Assembly: GCF_030268885.1 (NCBI RefSeq)
Contig: NZ_BSSA01000027.1
Coordinates: forward strand, 64,712-116,215
Direction of reading: 5' to 3'
Length of the DNA stretch: 51,504 nucleotides
DNA from: Kitasatospora phosalacinea
GTDB taxonomy: Bacteria > Actinomycetota > Actinomycetes > Streptomycetales > Streptomycetaceae
In this document: one piece after another, positions 34,798-42,822 of the stretch
How positions within the stretch are numbered: the first letter of the stretch is position 1
Layout of the letters: each line of letters starts with the position of its first letter
Notes under the pieces: generated by a model
The model's input: only the letters and a program-made list of their open reading frames with translations
Database searches by the model: none
What the model was told of the DNA's origin: nothing
Made by a program: the position numbers and the translations under genes

Positions 34798-35034
34798 TCT
34801 GCGGCCTGCCAGGCCCAGGCCTCTGCCCGGCCTTTTACTGGGCCCTGCGGACCGGGCCCGATGCACCAGCGCCGGAGGTTTGGCGGGGCGACGGATCGCA
34901 GGCGTTGGGGGCCTGACGCACTGCCCGCGCCCTGCCGGCATCGCGCCGACCGGACGCTGCAGCCGGGCGCCGGTCGTGCTCCGCACCGCCGCGGTCTCCG
35001 CAAGCGCGGACGGGCGGCACAGGCCCCGCATAAT

Positions 35035-35157
35035 CGCCCCGAGGCGGAAGTCCGGCCATGCCGCCCGCTGACGGAACTTCAAGAGTTCCGCCCCGAGGCG
35101 GAATCTGTCGTGGCGGGGGTCTACTCTGCCGGTGTGAATAACGCCCCGAGTCGAAAT
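35035..35157. repeat. three palindromes at 53-54-bp spacing before and at the start of the zinc-finger gene
   Basis: Copies of CGCCCCGAGGCGGAA begin at 35035, 35089 and 35142 (the last reads CGCCCCGAGTCGAAA). The middle copy is a full palindrome, TTCCGCC-CCGA-GGCGGAA. The third lies inside codons 3-8 of the gene. The motif continues inside the coding region, on the opposite phase, at 35717-36062. Confidence 0.8.
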
Positions 35158-36480
35158 GAAGCCGACCCTGCCGAGACGTTGTTCGACGTCGAGGAGCAGC
35201 CGAAGGCCATGCCGTTGTGCGCCCGGGAGGGCTGTGGCAAGCCGGTGCCGGTCGCACCCTCGGGGCGGGGCCGGCCAGCCCGGCACTGCTCCAAGGCGTG
35301 CAAGTCCAAGGCTGAGCGGGCCCGCTACAAGGCCCGCGGCGCCGTCCTGGCTGGTCCCGGTGACGCCGAGCCGCGGGGCGGGGGCGAGCTGCCTCCCGTG
35401 CCGGTGCTGGAGGGCGCGCGGGCGGCGGTGGCCGACTATGCCGTGCAGGTGTCCTTGGCGGTCAAGGAGTTCCTGGCGCAGGTCGACGAGGACCCGGCCG
35501 GTGCCTTCGACCGGTTCTTCGAGCGGCGGGCCGTGCTGTCCGCGCAGGCGGGCGAGGCGGCCGCGGAGGTGCGCGACCAGGCCCGCTGGCCGCACCTTGA
35601 TGCTGGCGCCCGGGCGCTGCTGCGTGCCCAGGAGGAGCTGGCGGCGCCGGGCGTGCTGGCCCGGGTGGAGAACAGCCTGCTCCGCGAATCCACCCGGGAA
35701 GATCTGGCAGGCGAAGCGCCTCGGGGCGAAAACCCGACGACAGGGCCGGGCCTGGTCGGGGGCGCACTCCCGACCCGGGGCGGAAGTCCGACGGGAGGGG
35801 AGCCGGTCGATCCCGCCGAGGCGGGGAAAACGCCTCGGGGCGGAAACCCTGCCCTCGTTTCCTTCTCGGTGGGCGACGCGGTTGCGCCTCGGGCTGGAGC
35901 CCTTGCCCTCGTCCCCTCGGCGCCAGGCGACGAGATAGCGCCTCGGGGCGGAAACGCGGGTGCTCCCGTTGCCGTCTCGGACATGAAGAAAACGCCTCGG
36001 GGCGTTATTGCTGGGCCCGGCTCTGCCGACCGCGGGGGGCCTGTTACGCCTCGGGGTGAAATCCGGTCCGGGAGGCAGGCCAGCCCCGCCGCGGCCCCTG
36101 AGAGGCTGACCGCTCCAGTGCCCCAGGTGCCCTACGACCTTGCGCTGGGCCAGCGGGTCGACCAGCTCCCGCCCACCGAGCGCGCGTTCGGCGTTCCGCA
36201 CCGCTCCTACGAGCTCGGCGGCGGCCTGGTTCATCTGAGCTGGCCCGGCGCGCCCGGCGTCCAGGCCATCGAGCAGTACGGCGTCGTGGTCGGCTGGGTC
36301 GAGGTCTGGGACATCGACACCGTCGCTGCGCCAGCCCCCTGGGCCGCGCTTGTCGAGGGCCGCCCTGTGGTCGATGCCGCCGACGGCGAAGTCCTCCTGG
36401 CCCCCGCTCCCGAAGCCGCGCTCGACCTCCTGCGCGCGGCCCTCGGGCAGCGGACGGCGCCGCGGCCGGACGCCTCCTGA
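35134..36480 (+). CDS. zinc-finger-like protein carrying in-frame palindrome repeats, putative plasmid replication/partition protein
   Basis: A 448-residue protein from GTG 35134 (MNNAPSRNEADPAETLFDVE). Residues about 29-60 form a compact Cys cluster: LCAREGCGKPVPV, GRGRPARHCSKACKSKAERA, that is C-x4-C...C-x3-C, likely zinc-binding and DNA-contacting. A helical region (EFLAQVDEDPAGAFDRFFER) follows. Residues about 194-310 hold seven (T/A)PRGGN-like units, most 18 residues apart, encoded by the palindrome CGCCTCGGGGCGGAA. The C-terminal 110 residues (PYDLALGQRVDQLPPTERAF, YELGGGLVHLSWPGAPG, GVVVGWVEVWDID) form a separate domain. A truncated paralogue lies at 43727. Origins of some Streptomyces linear plasmids lie inside rep genes, which fits; the exact role is inferred. 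A strong terminator follows. Confidence 0.72.
   Translation: MNNAPSRNEADPAETLFDVEEQPKAMPLCAREGCGKPVPVAPSGRGRPARHCSKACKSKAERARYKARGAVLAGPGDAEPRGGGELPPVPVLEGARAAVADYAVQVSLAVKEFLAQVDEDPAGAFDRFFERRAVLSAQAGEAAAEVRDQARWPHLDAGARALLRAQEELAAPGVLARVENSLLRESTREDLAGEAPRGENPTTGPGLVGGALPTRGGSPTGGEPVDPAEAGKTPRGGNPALVSFSVGDAVAPRAGALALVPSAPGDEIAPRGGNAGAPVAVSDMKKTPRGVIAGPGSADRGGPVTPRGEIRSGRQASPAAAPERLTAPVPQVPYDLALGQRVDQLPPTERAFGVPHRSYELGGGLVHLSWPGAPGVQAIEQYGVVVGWVEVWDIDTVAAPAPWAALVEGRPVVDAADGEVLLAPAPEAALDLLRAALGQRTAPRPDAS
35717..36062 (+). repeat. seven in-frame palindromic repeats, mostly 54-bp period
   Basis: CGCCTCGGGGCGGAA-like units begin at 35717, 35771, 35831, 35885, 35939, 35993 and 36047; steps are 54, 60, 54, 54, 54 and 54, all multiples of three. 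Each unit is palindromic at its core (CGCC-TCGG-GGCG) and encodes PRGGN or a variant. The 36-40 bases between units are unrelated to each other. A spacing near five helical turns would place bound proteins on one face of DNA. Confidence 0.85.
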
Positions 36481-36600
36481 CCCGGCCCGATCAGCGTCGG
36501 CAGGAACGCGGCCGTCCGGCCGCCTTCATCGTCGTCAGCGAAGCCGGCGGGCCGCAGGGGGAGCCGGAAGGCGGCGGGCGCGGATCCCGCAGGGGCGCGG

Positions 36601-36635
36601 CGGAGGCCCGGCACCTTCGAGGTGCCGGGCCTCCG
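36601..36635 (+). terminator. strong hairpin terminator
   Basis: A 15-bp perfect stem, CGGAGGCCCGGCACC (36601-36615) with GGTGCCGGGCCTCCG (36621-36635), loop TTCGA, 120 bases after the zinc-finger gene. Confidence 0.8.
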
Positions 36636-36742
36636 GGCTGATCGGCGGGTTGCTTCCCCGCTGGCCCCGCCGCCCAACGGGCCGCCCTGCCCGATGCATC
36701 CGGGGGCGCCGCCCGCATCCTCCGCCAGGTGTGCTCGCGCCA

Positions 36743-36772
36743 GCGGAAGTGTCCCGCGCGGGACACTTCCGC
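36743..36772. repeat. perfect 30-bp palindrome
   Basis: GCGGAAGTGTCCCGC followed directly by its reverse complement GCGGGACACTTCCGC. With no loop it is more like a binding site or a cruciform-forming dyad than a terminator. Confidence 0.75.
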
Positions 36773-37016
36773 GCGTTCCGCCGGGAGGAACCAGGGGGTT
36801 CGCGGGGCCGTTTCGGCGGAGGCGAGGCGGGCGTTCTACGTACTTTCTGGCGGTCCGGAACGCCTGGAAGCGTGCGTTCTTGAGGCCGCGTCCACGAGGG
36901 TGTGCGGGAGCTTTGAGGCGGCCCGGACGCCCCGGAGCGTCTGGGAGAGCTGCATTCTGCAGCCGGGAAACGGCGAGCACCGCGGGGATCCCCGAGACAT
37001 AAAAGGCCAGGTCGGG

Positions 37017-37909
37017 GCTAACTGGTCATTTCAAAATGAGTTCGACCGGGGGCTTGGCAGTTGAGGGGCGAGGCGGCAGAGTGCTGCATATGCCGGATGA
37101 TCTTGTGCCAGATGACCTGTGGGAGCGGGTCGCTCCGCTGCTGCCGCCACGCCCGCCGAGGCGCCCCCGCTACCCGGGCCGCCTGCCGACGGATGACCGT
37201 GCTGCGCTCCGCGGCATCATGTATGTGCTGTGCAAGGGCGTGAGCTGGCGCGACGTGCCCGCGGAGCGGACCGGGTGCAGTGGTGTCACCGCCTGGCGGC
37301 GGTTGCGGGACTGGAGCCAGGCCGGCGTGTGGCCTCGTCTGCACGAGCTGCTTCTTGCCGAACTGCGGTCGGCGGGCCTGCTGGAGATGGACGACGCGGC
37401 GGTCGACGGCTCGCACGTCAGGGCCCTCAAGGGGGGCTCACACCGGACCTTCGCCGGTGGACCGGGGCCGGCCGGGCAGCAAGCACCATCTGATCGTCGA
37501 CCGGAACGGCACCCCACTCGCTGTCACGCTGACCGGTGGAAACCGCCACGACGTCACCCAGCTGCTGCCGCTGCTGGACGCGATCCCGCGCATCCGGGGC
37601 CTGCGCGGACGGCCACGTCACCGGCCGCGCAGGCTCTTCGCTGACCGGGGCTACGACTACGACAAGTACCGGCGCATCCTGCGGCACCGCGGCATCACCC
37701 CCAGGATCGCCCGGCGCGGCGTCGCCCACGGCTCAGGACTCGGGAAGACCCGTTGGGTTGTCGAGCGGACCTTCGCCTGGCTGCACCAGTTCAAGCGCCT
37801 GCGGATCCGCTACGAGAGACACGCGGACCTCCACCTGGGCCTGCTTCAACTCGCCTGCAGCATCATCTGCCTGCGCAGGCTCCGGTCCTCTTCCTAGAAT
37901 GATCAGTGA
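37017..37909 (+). mobile_element. IS5-family insertion sequence, copy 2
   Basis: Related to the element at 7458-8342. The left end (TAACTGGTCATTTCAAAATGA, 37019-37039) keeps the inverted repeat; the right end is altered (AGAATGATCAGTGA, about 37896-37909), so mobility may be reduced. Contains one transposase in two frames. Confidence 0.85.
37090..37897 (+). CDS. IS5-family transposase in two frames (frameshifted)
   Basis: The first frame starts at ATG 37090 (MPDDLVPDDLWERVAPLLPP) and reaches DDAAVDGSHVRALKGG. At a run of six G (37431-37436) coding moves by +1 to GAHTGPSPVDRGRPGSKHHL, then LFADRGYDYDKYRRILRHRG and VERTFAWLHQFKRLRIRYER, ending RRLRSSS at 37897. The catalytic Asp, Asp and Glu are spread over both frames. 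Position and direction of the shift equal those in the copy at 7520, favouring programmed frameshifting over decay. The last residues differ (SSS instead of KSF). Confidence 0.85.
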
Positions 37910-37937
37910 TGGCTGGCCGCAGGCGGGCCGCCTTGAT

Positions 37938-38342
37938 TCACGCCCTCAGGCTGACGGGGAAGCAGTCGGGGGTGACGCAGCCGATGATCTGGTGCTGGTC
38001 GATGGGCAGCAGGCGGCTGCTGACCGGCTTGGGTGCCGTGGCTGGGCGGGCGGCGTATTCGGCGAGGACGTTGCCCGAGCCGTCGACGACGGTGACGACG
38101 GAGGGGACGACGCTGCCGCCTGTGACGACGAGCTGGGGCACCCGGCCTACGTACCGGACGCTGAAGGTGCCCACGTCCTGCGGCGTGAGGTCGGCCTGCG
38201 CGACCTGGACCAGAGTGGCTTCGCCCTCGGGCTTGATCTCCGTCACCGGGATGCTGCTCACGTCGGGGGAGGCGGGGCCGCCCTCGGTTGCCTCAAGCGT
38301 CCCGAGGTCGGTGATTTCGGACTGGGGCGTGGTCTCGGACAT
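37938..38342 (-). CDS. small acidic hypothetical protein with C-terminal Cys pair
   Basis: A 134-residue protein with AAGGAGAG before the ATG at 38342. The N-terminal 45 residues are acidic and Thr/Pro-rich (MSETTPQSEITDLGTLEATE). The middle is beta-rich (TFSVRYVGRVPQLVVTGGSV, then VVTVVDGSGNVLAEYAARPA), and the end has IIGCVTPDCFPVSL. No transport signal. A peptide precursor with a modified C-terminus is conceivable from this layout, but no maturation gene is nearby; it may equally be a structural or secreted-like small protein of unknown role. Confidence 0.6.
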   Translation of the reverse strand: MSETTPQSEITDLGTLEATEGGPASPDVSSIPVTEIKPEGEATLVQVAQADLTPQDVGTFSVRYVGRVPQLVVTGGSVVPSVVTVVDGSGNVLAEYAARPATAPKPVSSRLLPIDQHQIIGCVTPDCFPVSLRA

Positions 38343-38559
38343 GTTCTCTCCTTGCGGGCCGGCGCGGTGCCGACCTGGTCAGAGCGTCGCAGGGCACGGT
38401 GTTGTGCTCAGCGACTTCTGGAGGAAAGGCCGAAAATCGGTGACCCGGCGTGAAACCACGCTGTCCCCGGTCTGTCAGCGGCGAGGCCGGGAGCCGCGGG
38501 TCGCCCTACGGTCAGGCAGTATGTGCTCACGCCAGTTGTCCCCCGGAGTGCGCTCCCCC

Positions 38560-38757
38560 TCAGCGGGGGAGTTCGGCGGTGCGCCCGGGGAGAGCCGTGG
38601 TGATGTAGCGCATGGCGGTGTCGTCGGTGATGCCGAACGGGCGCATGAGGTGGAGCGGGTCGCCGGTGGCGGTGGCTGCGTCGAGGAACTGGGCCCGGCC
38701 GAGGCGGTAGAGGGCGGTTTCGTCGGCGAGGACCAGTTGCAGGGCGGATTGGGCAAT
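38560..38757 (-). pseudogene. C-terminal fragment of an integrase-like plasmid protein
   Basis: The minus strand reads AIAQSALQLVLADETALYRL and then DPLHLMRPFGITDDTAMRYI, ending TALPGRTAELPR at 38560. The LHLMR.FGI....A.RY pattern is recalled from the C-terminus of proteins annotated as integrases or recombinases in Streptomyces mobile DNA. The coding bias stops at about 38757, so the N-terminal majority is missing. Confidence 0.5.
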
Positions 38758-39247
38758 GGCTTACGAGCGGGTTCGTGATAGCGGGTGAGGACGGGATCGC
38801 CTGTCGGAGGCCGTGGTTCGCACCTTGGCGGTACGGTCGGAGCGAGGTCGGCAATGGCGCGGTAGGTGTCGGGCAGGTGGTTCCGGCAGTGGGTTCAGCG
38901 CCCGAGGCCCTTCCACCGCTTGTGGTCGGCGAGGGTGCGATTCACCCGCTCCCTTCCCTGGCTGCCATACCGGGGTCCGTAGGGTTCCCTGCCTGTCACA
39001 CCGCAGTCGCACCAGCACGCCTGCACAGGTCGGATCTGGTGTCGATCCCCCGTGGGCGCGACGTGGGTTCCGGCCGAACGCTCCCAGCGGCGAACTCCCG
39101 CCTCCCCTTGATCCTCAAGGCAGGCAGGGTCAAAAACGGCGATTTCCGGACTACTTAAGCATTGGTGGACGTAGTCGCCCGTTTGCCGCGGTCGTCTGCA
39201 TGCCAAGGATTCAGTCAGGTATCGGTACGACGGAAGGCGGGTTGAGC
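38758..39247. other. gap without a convincing gene
   Basis: A minus-strand frame at 38895-39206 ends RVNRTLADHKRWKGLGR, which could be the tail of a decayed gene, but upstream coding bias is weak. The final 60 bases before 39248 should hold the promoter of the tectonin-like gene (GGAAGGCGG is its ribosome site). Nothing else seen. Confidence 0.35.
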
Positions 39248-39967
39248 ATGGCGGACTGGGTGAAGGTCACGGGCGGTCTCAGCGCGATCTCGGCGGGGTC
39301 CCGGACGACGGTGTGGGGGCTGAACCCCGCCAACGCCATCTGGCGGTACACCAACTACGACGGCTCCCCGTGGATCAACATCCCCGGCGGGCTGAGCGAC
39401 ATCGGGGCGGGCGCGGACGGCACGGTCTGGGGCGTCAACGGCGCCAACCAGATCTTCCGGTACGTCGGGGACCAGGACGGCGACAATCCGTGGAAGAACA
39501 TCTCCGGCAGCCTCGTCCGCATCGACGCCGGCTCCCGGACGAACGTGTGGGGGGTGGACTCCGCCGGCGCCATCTACCGGTACACGAACTACGACACCAG
39601 CCCCTGGATCAAGATCCCCGGCGGGCTGAGCGACATCGGGGCGGGCGCGGACGGCACGGTCTGGGGCGTCAACGGCGCCAACCAGATCTTCCGGTACGTC
39701 GGGGACCAGGACAGCGCGAACCCGTGGAAGAACGTCGCCGGCAGCCTGAAGCGCATCGCAGTGGGCTCCCGGACGAACGTGTGGGGCATCGACCCCGCCG
39801 GCACCATCTACCGGTACACCAACAACGACGCCAGCGGCACCAACCCGTGGATCAAGATCCCCGCCCCCGGCCCCGCCACCGACATCGCCGCCGGCGCCGA
39901 CGGCACCGTGTGGCACGTCAACGGCGCCAGCGAGGTCTACCGGTACACCGGCGACCAGCCGAGCTGA
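39248..39967 (+). CDS. tectonin-type beta-propeller (lectin-like) protein
   Basis: A 239-residue protein starting MADWVKVTGGLSAISAGSRT, with GGAAGGCGG upstream of the ATG. It consists of six repeats of about 38 residues built on W..I.G.L..I.AGSRT.VWG.(N/D)..G.I.RYT, the tectonin pattern that folds into a six-bladed propeller and often binds carbohydrate. There is no signal peptide. Blades 2 and 4 are nearly the same: 98 bp at 39381-39478 are identical to 39615-39712. A strong terminator follows. Lectin, self/non-self or structural roles are all possible. Confidence 0.85.
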   Translation: MADWVKVTGGLSAISAGSRTTVWGLNPANAIWRYTNYDGSPWINIPGGLSDIGAGADGTVWGVNGANQIFRYVGDQDGDNPWKNISGSLVRIDAGSRTNVWGVDSAGAIYRYTNYDTSPWIKIPGGLSDIGAGADGTVWGVNGANQIFRYVGDQDSANPWKNVAGSLKRIAVGSRTNVWGIDPAGTIYRYTNNDASGTNPWIKIPAPGPATDIAAGADGTVWHVNGASEVYRYTGDQPS

Positions 39968-40374
39968 TCCCCCACCTGCCGTTTCGTGCGGGCCCGGCGG
40001 CCCAGAGGGCCCGGGCCCGCACGAATGCACTGGTCACTCCTGCGCCGCGTTCAGCCCGCTTTGGCCAGGTCAGGTGCAGGCACACACGCCAAGCCGCCCC
40101 CGCAGGAGATCGCCGAGGCGACCAGCCGACCCGCGCCTGGCAGCAGCAGGCGAAGAGCATCCCGCGAGGCAGCCACCGGCGAAAGGCCCCGGCCCCCGGG
40201 TTCGGCACCGGACCCTCCAGCTTCCGCAGACGCGAAATAGGCCGCCCGTACTGACGGTACCCCGTTGGGATGATCTTGCGCCCGTTCCGTACCCGCCGAC
40301 CAGCAGGCGGTTTTACGGTCGTGCGACCGCCGCCCGCGTTGTGCGAGCGGCACGAAGCGAGAGGACGCCCTGTG
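39968..40374. other. gap with terminator, otherwise no gene
   Basis: Begins with the terminator at 39983. The remaining sequence shows no third-position bias in a frame with a start. The last 25 bases hold the ribosome site GAGAGGA of the EF-hand gene. Confidence 0.45.
39983..40025 (+). terminator. strong hairpin terminator
   Basis: A 15-bp perfect stem, TTCGTGCGGGCCCGG (39983-39997) with CCGGGCCCGCACGAA (40011-40025), 16 bases after the tectonin-like gene. Confidence 0.8.
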
Positions 40375-40932
40375 ATGCCGGATGCGGCTGCGATGAGCGA
40401 AAAGTTCGATTCCCTGTTCGCCTGGTTCGACCAGGACGGCGACGGGCAGCTGTCGGGGGCCGATTTCCAGGCCACGGCCGCGGTGTTCTCCCGGACGGCG
40501 CGGCCGGGCGACGATGCCAACGTGAAGGCCATCCACGATGCGTTCGGCCAGTGGTGGGACCTGCTGGTCGAGCACGCGGACACCGACGGCGACGGAATGG
40601 TCTCCCGCGAGGAGTTCCGCGTCGTCATGCAGGACAACGTGACCGCCCCCGCGCACTTCGAGAGCGCCGTGATGCGGATCGCCGACGCGGTGATGGACGC
40701 CTTCGACACCAACGGGGACGGCGTGCTGTCCCTGGAGGAGTACGTGCGCCTCTACGACACCCTGGGCGTTCCCCGCGAGGTGTCCGCGCCGGCGTTCGCC
40801 CGGATCGACCTCAACGGCGACGGCGTCGTCGGCCACGCCGAGTACCGCAAGGCGATCGTGGAGTTCTACCTCAGCACCGATCCCGCCGCACCGGGCAACT
40901 ACCTGTTGGGCCCGGCAGGTCTTTCACTCTGA
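40375..40932 (+). CDS. EF-hand calcium-binding protein (calerythrin-like)
   Basis: A 185-residue protein from ATG 40375 (GTG 40372 also possible) with GAGAGGA upstream. Four EF-hand loops are visible: DQDGDGQLSGAD, DTDGDGMVSREE, DTNGDGVLSLEE and DLNGDGVVGHAE. The first and last deviate at position 12 or around it, but the two central ones are canonical. This is the layout of actinomycete calerythrin-like proteins, which are cytosolic Ca2+ buffers or sensors. It lies alone between a terminator and a decayed Tn3 end. Confidence 0.92.
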   Translation: MPDAAAMSEKFDSLFAWFDQDGDGQLSGADFQATAAVFSRTARPGDDANVKAIHDAFGQWWDLLVEHADTDGDGMVSREEFRVVMQDNVTAPAHFESAVMRIADAVMDAFDTNGDGVLSLEEYVRLYDTLGVPREVSAPAFARIDLNGDGVVGHAEYRKAIVEFYLSTDPAAPGNYLLGPAGLSL

Positions 40933-40966
40933 CCCTGCCCCGACTACCGCCCGGCGCCGGCCGTGC

Positions 40967-41187
40967 TCACTGCTTCCCGGCCCGGCCCGGGTCCCGCAGT
41001 GGCCGCAGGCGGCCGGGCATCCCAGGCAGCAGGACGCCTTGCCGGCCGAGCAGGTTGACGCGGTGCCGCTCGAACAGGAGAAGCGGGCGATGTCCTGATC
41101 ACGGAGGTCGAAGCCGTCGGCGCGCAGCCGCTCCAGGGCAGCGTCCACGTCCAGGGTGTCGACCAGCACCAGAGCATGTTCGAGGCC
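40967..41187 (-). pseudogene. Tn3-family transposase C-terminal relic
   Basis: The minus strand gives VLVDTLDVDAALERLRADGF and DLRDQDIARFS in one frame, then RHRVNLLGRQGVLLPGMPGR and LRPLRDPGRAGKQ in another, ending at 40967. Together they match the final 70 residues of Tn3-family transposases (VRDEDVARLSP..RHHINMLGRY...LP...G.LRPLRDP). A frameshift separates the two parts, and the rest of the transposon is missing. Confidence 0.7.
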
Positions 41188-41491
41188 TGCGGGGCAGCCC
41201 CTGCCAGCGACCGGCCGCACAGGCTGTTCGCGGACCGCGGCTACAACCACACCTCCGCGTCCTTCGTCGTAGCGGCATCACGCCGAGGATCACCGCCGCG
41301 GCCTCACCCATGGTTCCGGACCGGGCAGGGGACGCTAGCTGGTCGAGCGAACCTTCGTCTGGCTCCACCAGTTCAAACGGCTCCGCACCGGCTACAAGCG
41401 ACGCACCGACCTCGATTGGGCCTGCTCCAACCAGCCTGCAGCCATCATCTGCCTGCGGAAGCTCCGAACCTCATTCTGAAACGATCAGTTA
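41188..41491 (+). mobile_element. 3' relic of an IS5-family element
   Basis: The plus strand keeps pieces of the same transposase as at 7520: RPHRLFADRGYNHTS, RSGITPRI, and LVERTFVWLHQFKRLRTGYK with IICLRKLRTSF at the end, in shifting frames. It is followed by the right terminal repeat (TCATTCTGAAACGATCAGTTA). It abuts the Tn3 relic. Confidence 0.75.
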
Positions 41492-41582
41492 GTCCGTTTT
41501 GCTGGGACAGTCCCAGGCCATTTCCCCTGGTGACGACGTTATGGCTCGGCCTGGGACAAGGCTGGGACATCCGGCTGCAGCA

Positions 41583-41662
41583 GGTTGACCTTTGACAGGG
41601 GACCCTGACCGTTTGCCACCTGACCTTGACCACCACCAGGTTCCTGCCACCTGACCTTGACC
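41583..41662 (+). repeat. left multi-repeat end of a putative non-autonomous transposon
   Basis: Three units of about 20 bp, TTTGACAGGGGACCCTGACC (41591), TTTGCCACCTGACCTTGACC (41612) and CCTGCCACCTGACCTTGACC (41643), preceded by GTTGACC. They face similar units in inverted orientation at 42823-42863. Several repeated transposase-binding units at each end recall IS21-family elements. Confidence 0.6.
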
Positions 41663-41831
41663 GGCGGATGCATGTACCGGTGCGAGCAGACTCCGGTGGA
41701 CAGGCATCGTGGGACGGGCCGCCGCGATCGTCATCGGGTGCGAGCCGTTGGCGGTTGCACCCTGCACCAGGCCTTCTCCCTACGGTTCGAGACCGTCCCG
41801 GCGAACGGGTGACAGCCTCCCCGGCCACGCC

Positions 41832-42620
41832 TTACGCGTTCGGGTCCCAGGCGAAGAGTCGCTCGAAGATGACCCGGTCGCCGTCGATCTTCACCGAGTC
41901 CAGCGGTGTGCGTCCGTAGAACCACAGGACCAGCTCGCTGGCCGTGCCCCGGGCTGAGGCGTCGGCCGGGGCCTGGGCCTCGCCGACAGCCGGGAGGCGG
42001 ACGGCGCGGGCGCCGTTCGCCTCGACCGTGAAGCGCCAGGAGCGGCCTTCGGTGGCGTGGTAGTCGACGACGGCCGGCTCGTGCGGCCAGGTGCCCGACC
42101 ACGCGCAGCAAGTGAACAGGAAGTCCTCGACGCCGTCCAGCGCCACCTCCGCCGGCAGCGGCTGCGCGGTGCCCGCGGTGAGTTGGGCGTCGTAGGTGTG
42201 CATCGCGATCTCCTGGAGCTGGTGCCGGGCGACGGCGCCGCTGGTCCGCGGCGACTGCGAGGCGCCCCACCACGTCCAGCACTCGGCGTCCGGACCTGCC
42301 TCCCGCAGGGTGTCCAGCAGCTGCTGGGTCGACGCGGCAAGCCAGGCCGCCAACGCCTCACGCTCCCGGGGCGCCCGCGTCTCGGCACGCGCCGCCACGG
42401 CCTCAGGCGGCGGGGCGTCGGCCGGACCGGCCCCGACGACGGCGGCCCAGAACGGGCGGCCCGAGCCCAGGTGCCGCGCCAGGTCGAACAGCGTCCATTC
42501 GGGACAGGTCGGCACCTGCACGTCCAGGTCGGGCGCGGCGGAGATCGCGGCCCGGAAGGCCGTCGCCCGCTCGTCGATCAGCCGCAGCAGGTCGGGAAGC
42601 TCAAGATTCTTCTGCACCAC
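41832..42620 (-). CDS. maleylpyruvate isomerase-family (mycothiol-dependent, DinB-like fold) protein
   Basis: A 262-residue protein with the two-domain MDMPI layout: a four-helix N-terminal domain (RLIDERATAFRAAISAAPDL, VQVPTCPEWTLFDLARHLGS) and a C-terminal alpha-beta domain (ELVLWFYGRTPLDSVKIDGD). Candidate metal ligands are His in the ARHLG segment and the Glu/His set in ARHQLQEIAMHTYDA. Family members use mycothiol as thiol cofactor, or have unknown substrates; mycothiol is specific to actinomycetes. The gene lies alone between two inverted repeat clusters, which may make it transposon cargo. Confidence 0.87.
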   Translation of the reverse strand: MVQKNLELPDLLRLIDERATAFRAAISAAPDLDVQVPTCPEWTLFDLARHLGSGRPFWAAVVGAGPADAPPPEAVAARAETRAPREREALAAWLAASTQQLLDTLREAGPDAECWTWWGASQSPRTSGAVARHQLQEIAMHTYDAQLTAGTAQPLPAEVALDGVEDFLFTCCAWSGTWPHEPAVVDYHATEGRSWRFTVEANGARAVRLPAVGEAQAPADASARGTASELVLWFYGRTPLDSVKIDGDRVIFERLFAWDPNA

Positions 42621-42663
42621 GGCTGTCTATCACCGCACGTCGGAGACCGAAAGCGAGTTTCCC

Positions 42664-42696
42664 TGCCGCCGCCTGCCGCCGCCTGCCGCCGCCGCC
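42664..42696 (+). repeat. 9-bp tandem repeat CTGCCGCCG
   Basis: Three to four head-to-tail copies of CTGCCGCCG, ending in CCGCCGCCG, shortly upstream of a transposase-like fragment. A simple-sequence tract. Confidence 0.6.
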
Positions 42697-42699
42697 GTC

Positions 42700-42816
42700 G
42701 AACCGCACGTCGACAGCAACGTCCTCGCCGCTCGGATCGCCGAAGAAGAACGCCGGCGCGCCCGACTGCGGGCGTTCACCGACCAGGCGCTCCGTTCCTT
42801 CGGCCCCGGAGCCTGA
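42700..42816 (+). pseudogene. C-terminal fragment, possibly of an IS21-type transposase
   Basis: The frame reads VEPHVDSNVLAARIAEEERR and RARLRAFTDQALRSFGPGA, then stops seven bases before the right repeat cluster. A basic, helical tail ending next to a transposon end is expected for a transposase or its helper. The rest is missing. Identity is inferred from position. Confidence 0.35.
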
Positions 42817-42822
42817 ACCGGC

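Larger units (their letters stand above)
36481..37016. other. intergenic stretch with terminator and long palindrome
   Basis: No convincing gene. Contents: a strong terminator (36601-36635), a perfect 30-bp palindrome (36743-36772) and a short inverted repeat CTGCATTCTGCAG near 36949. The frames here are proline/arginine-rich and lack third-position bias. An IS5-family element begins at its right edge. Confidence 0.5.

Noticed and set aside
35717..36062. The 54-bp repeats as a second CRISPR array
   Set aside because: The repeated unit is only about 15-18 bp, it lies in frame within a protein-coding gene and the repeats are imperfect; binding sites or iterons explain it better.
34693..36234. 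513-codon minus-strand frame opposite the zinc-finger gene
   Set aside because: Low-complexity shadow frame; the plus-strand gene has the Cys cluster, a clear C-terminal domain and a terminator.
37938..38342. The 134-residue protein as a ribosomally made peptide precursor
   Set aside because: It has two C-terminal Cys and an acidic leader-like start, but no modifying enzyme or transporter is near, so it was listed only as hypothetical.
38895..39206. Minus-strand frame ending RTLADHKRWKGLGR as a gene
   Set aside because: Only the last 30 residues look coding and no family could be named.
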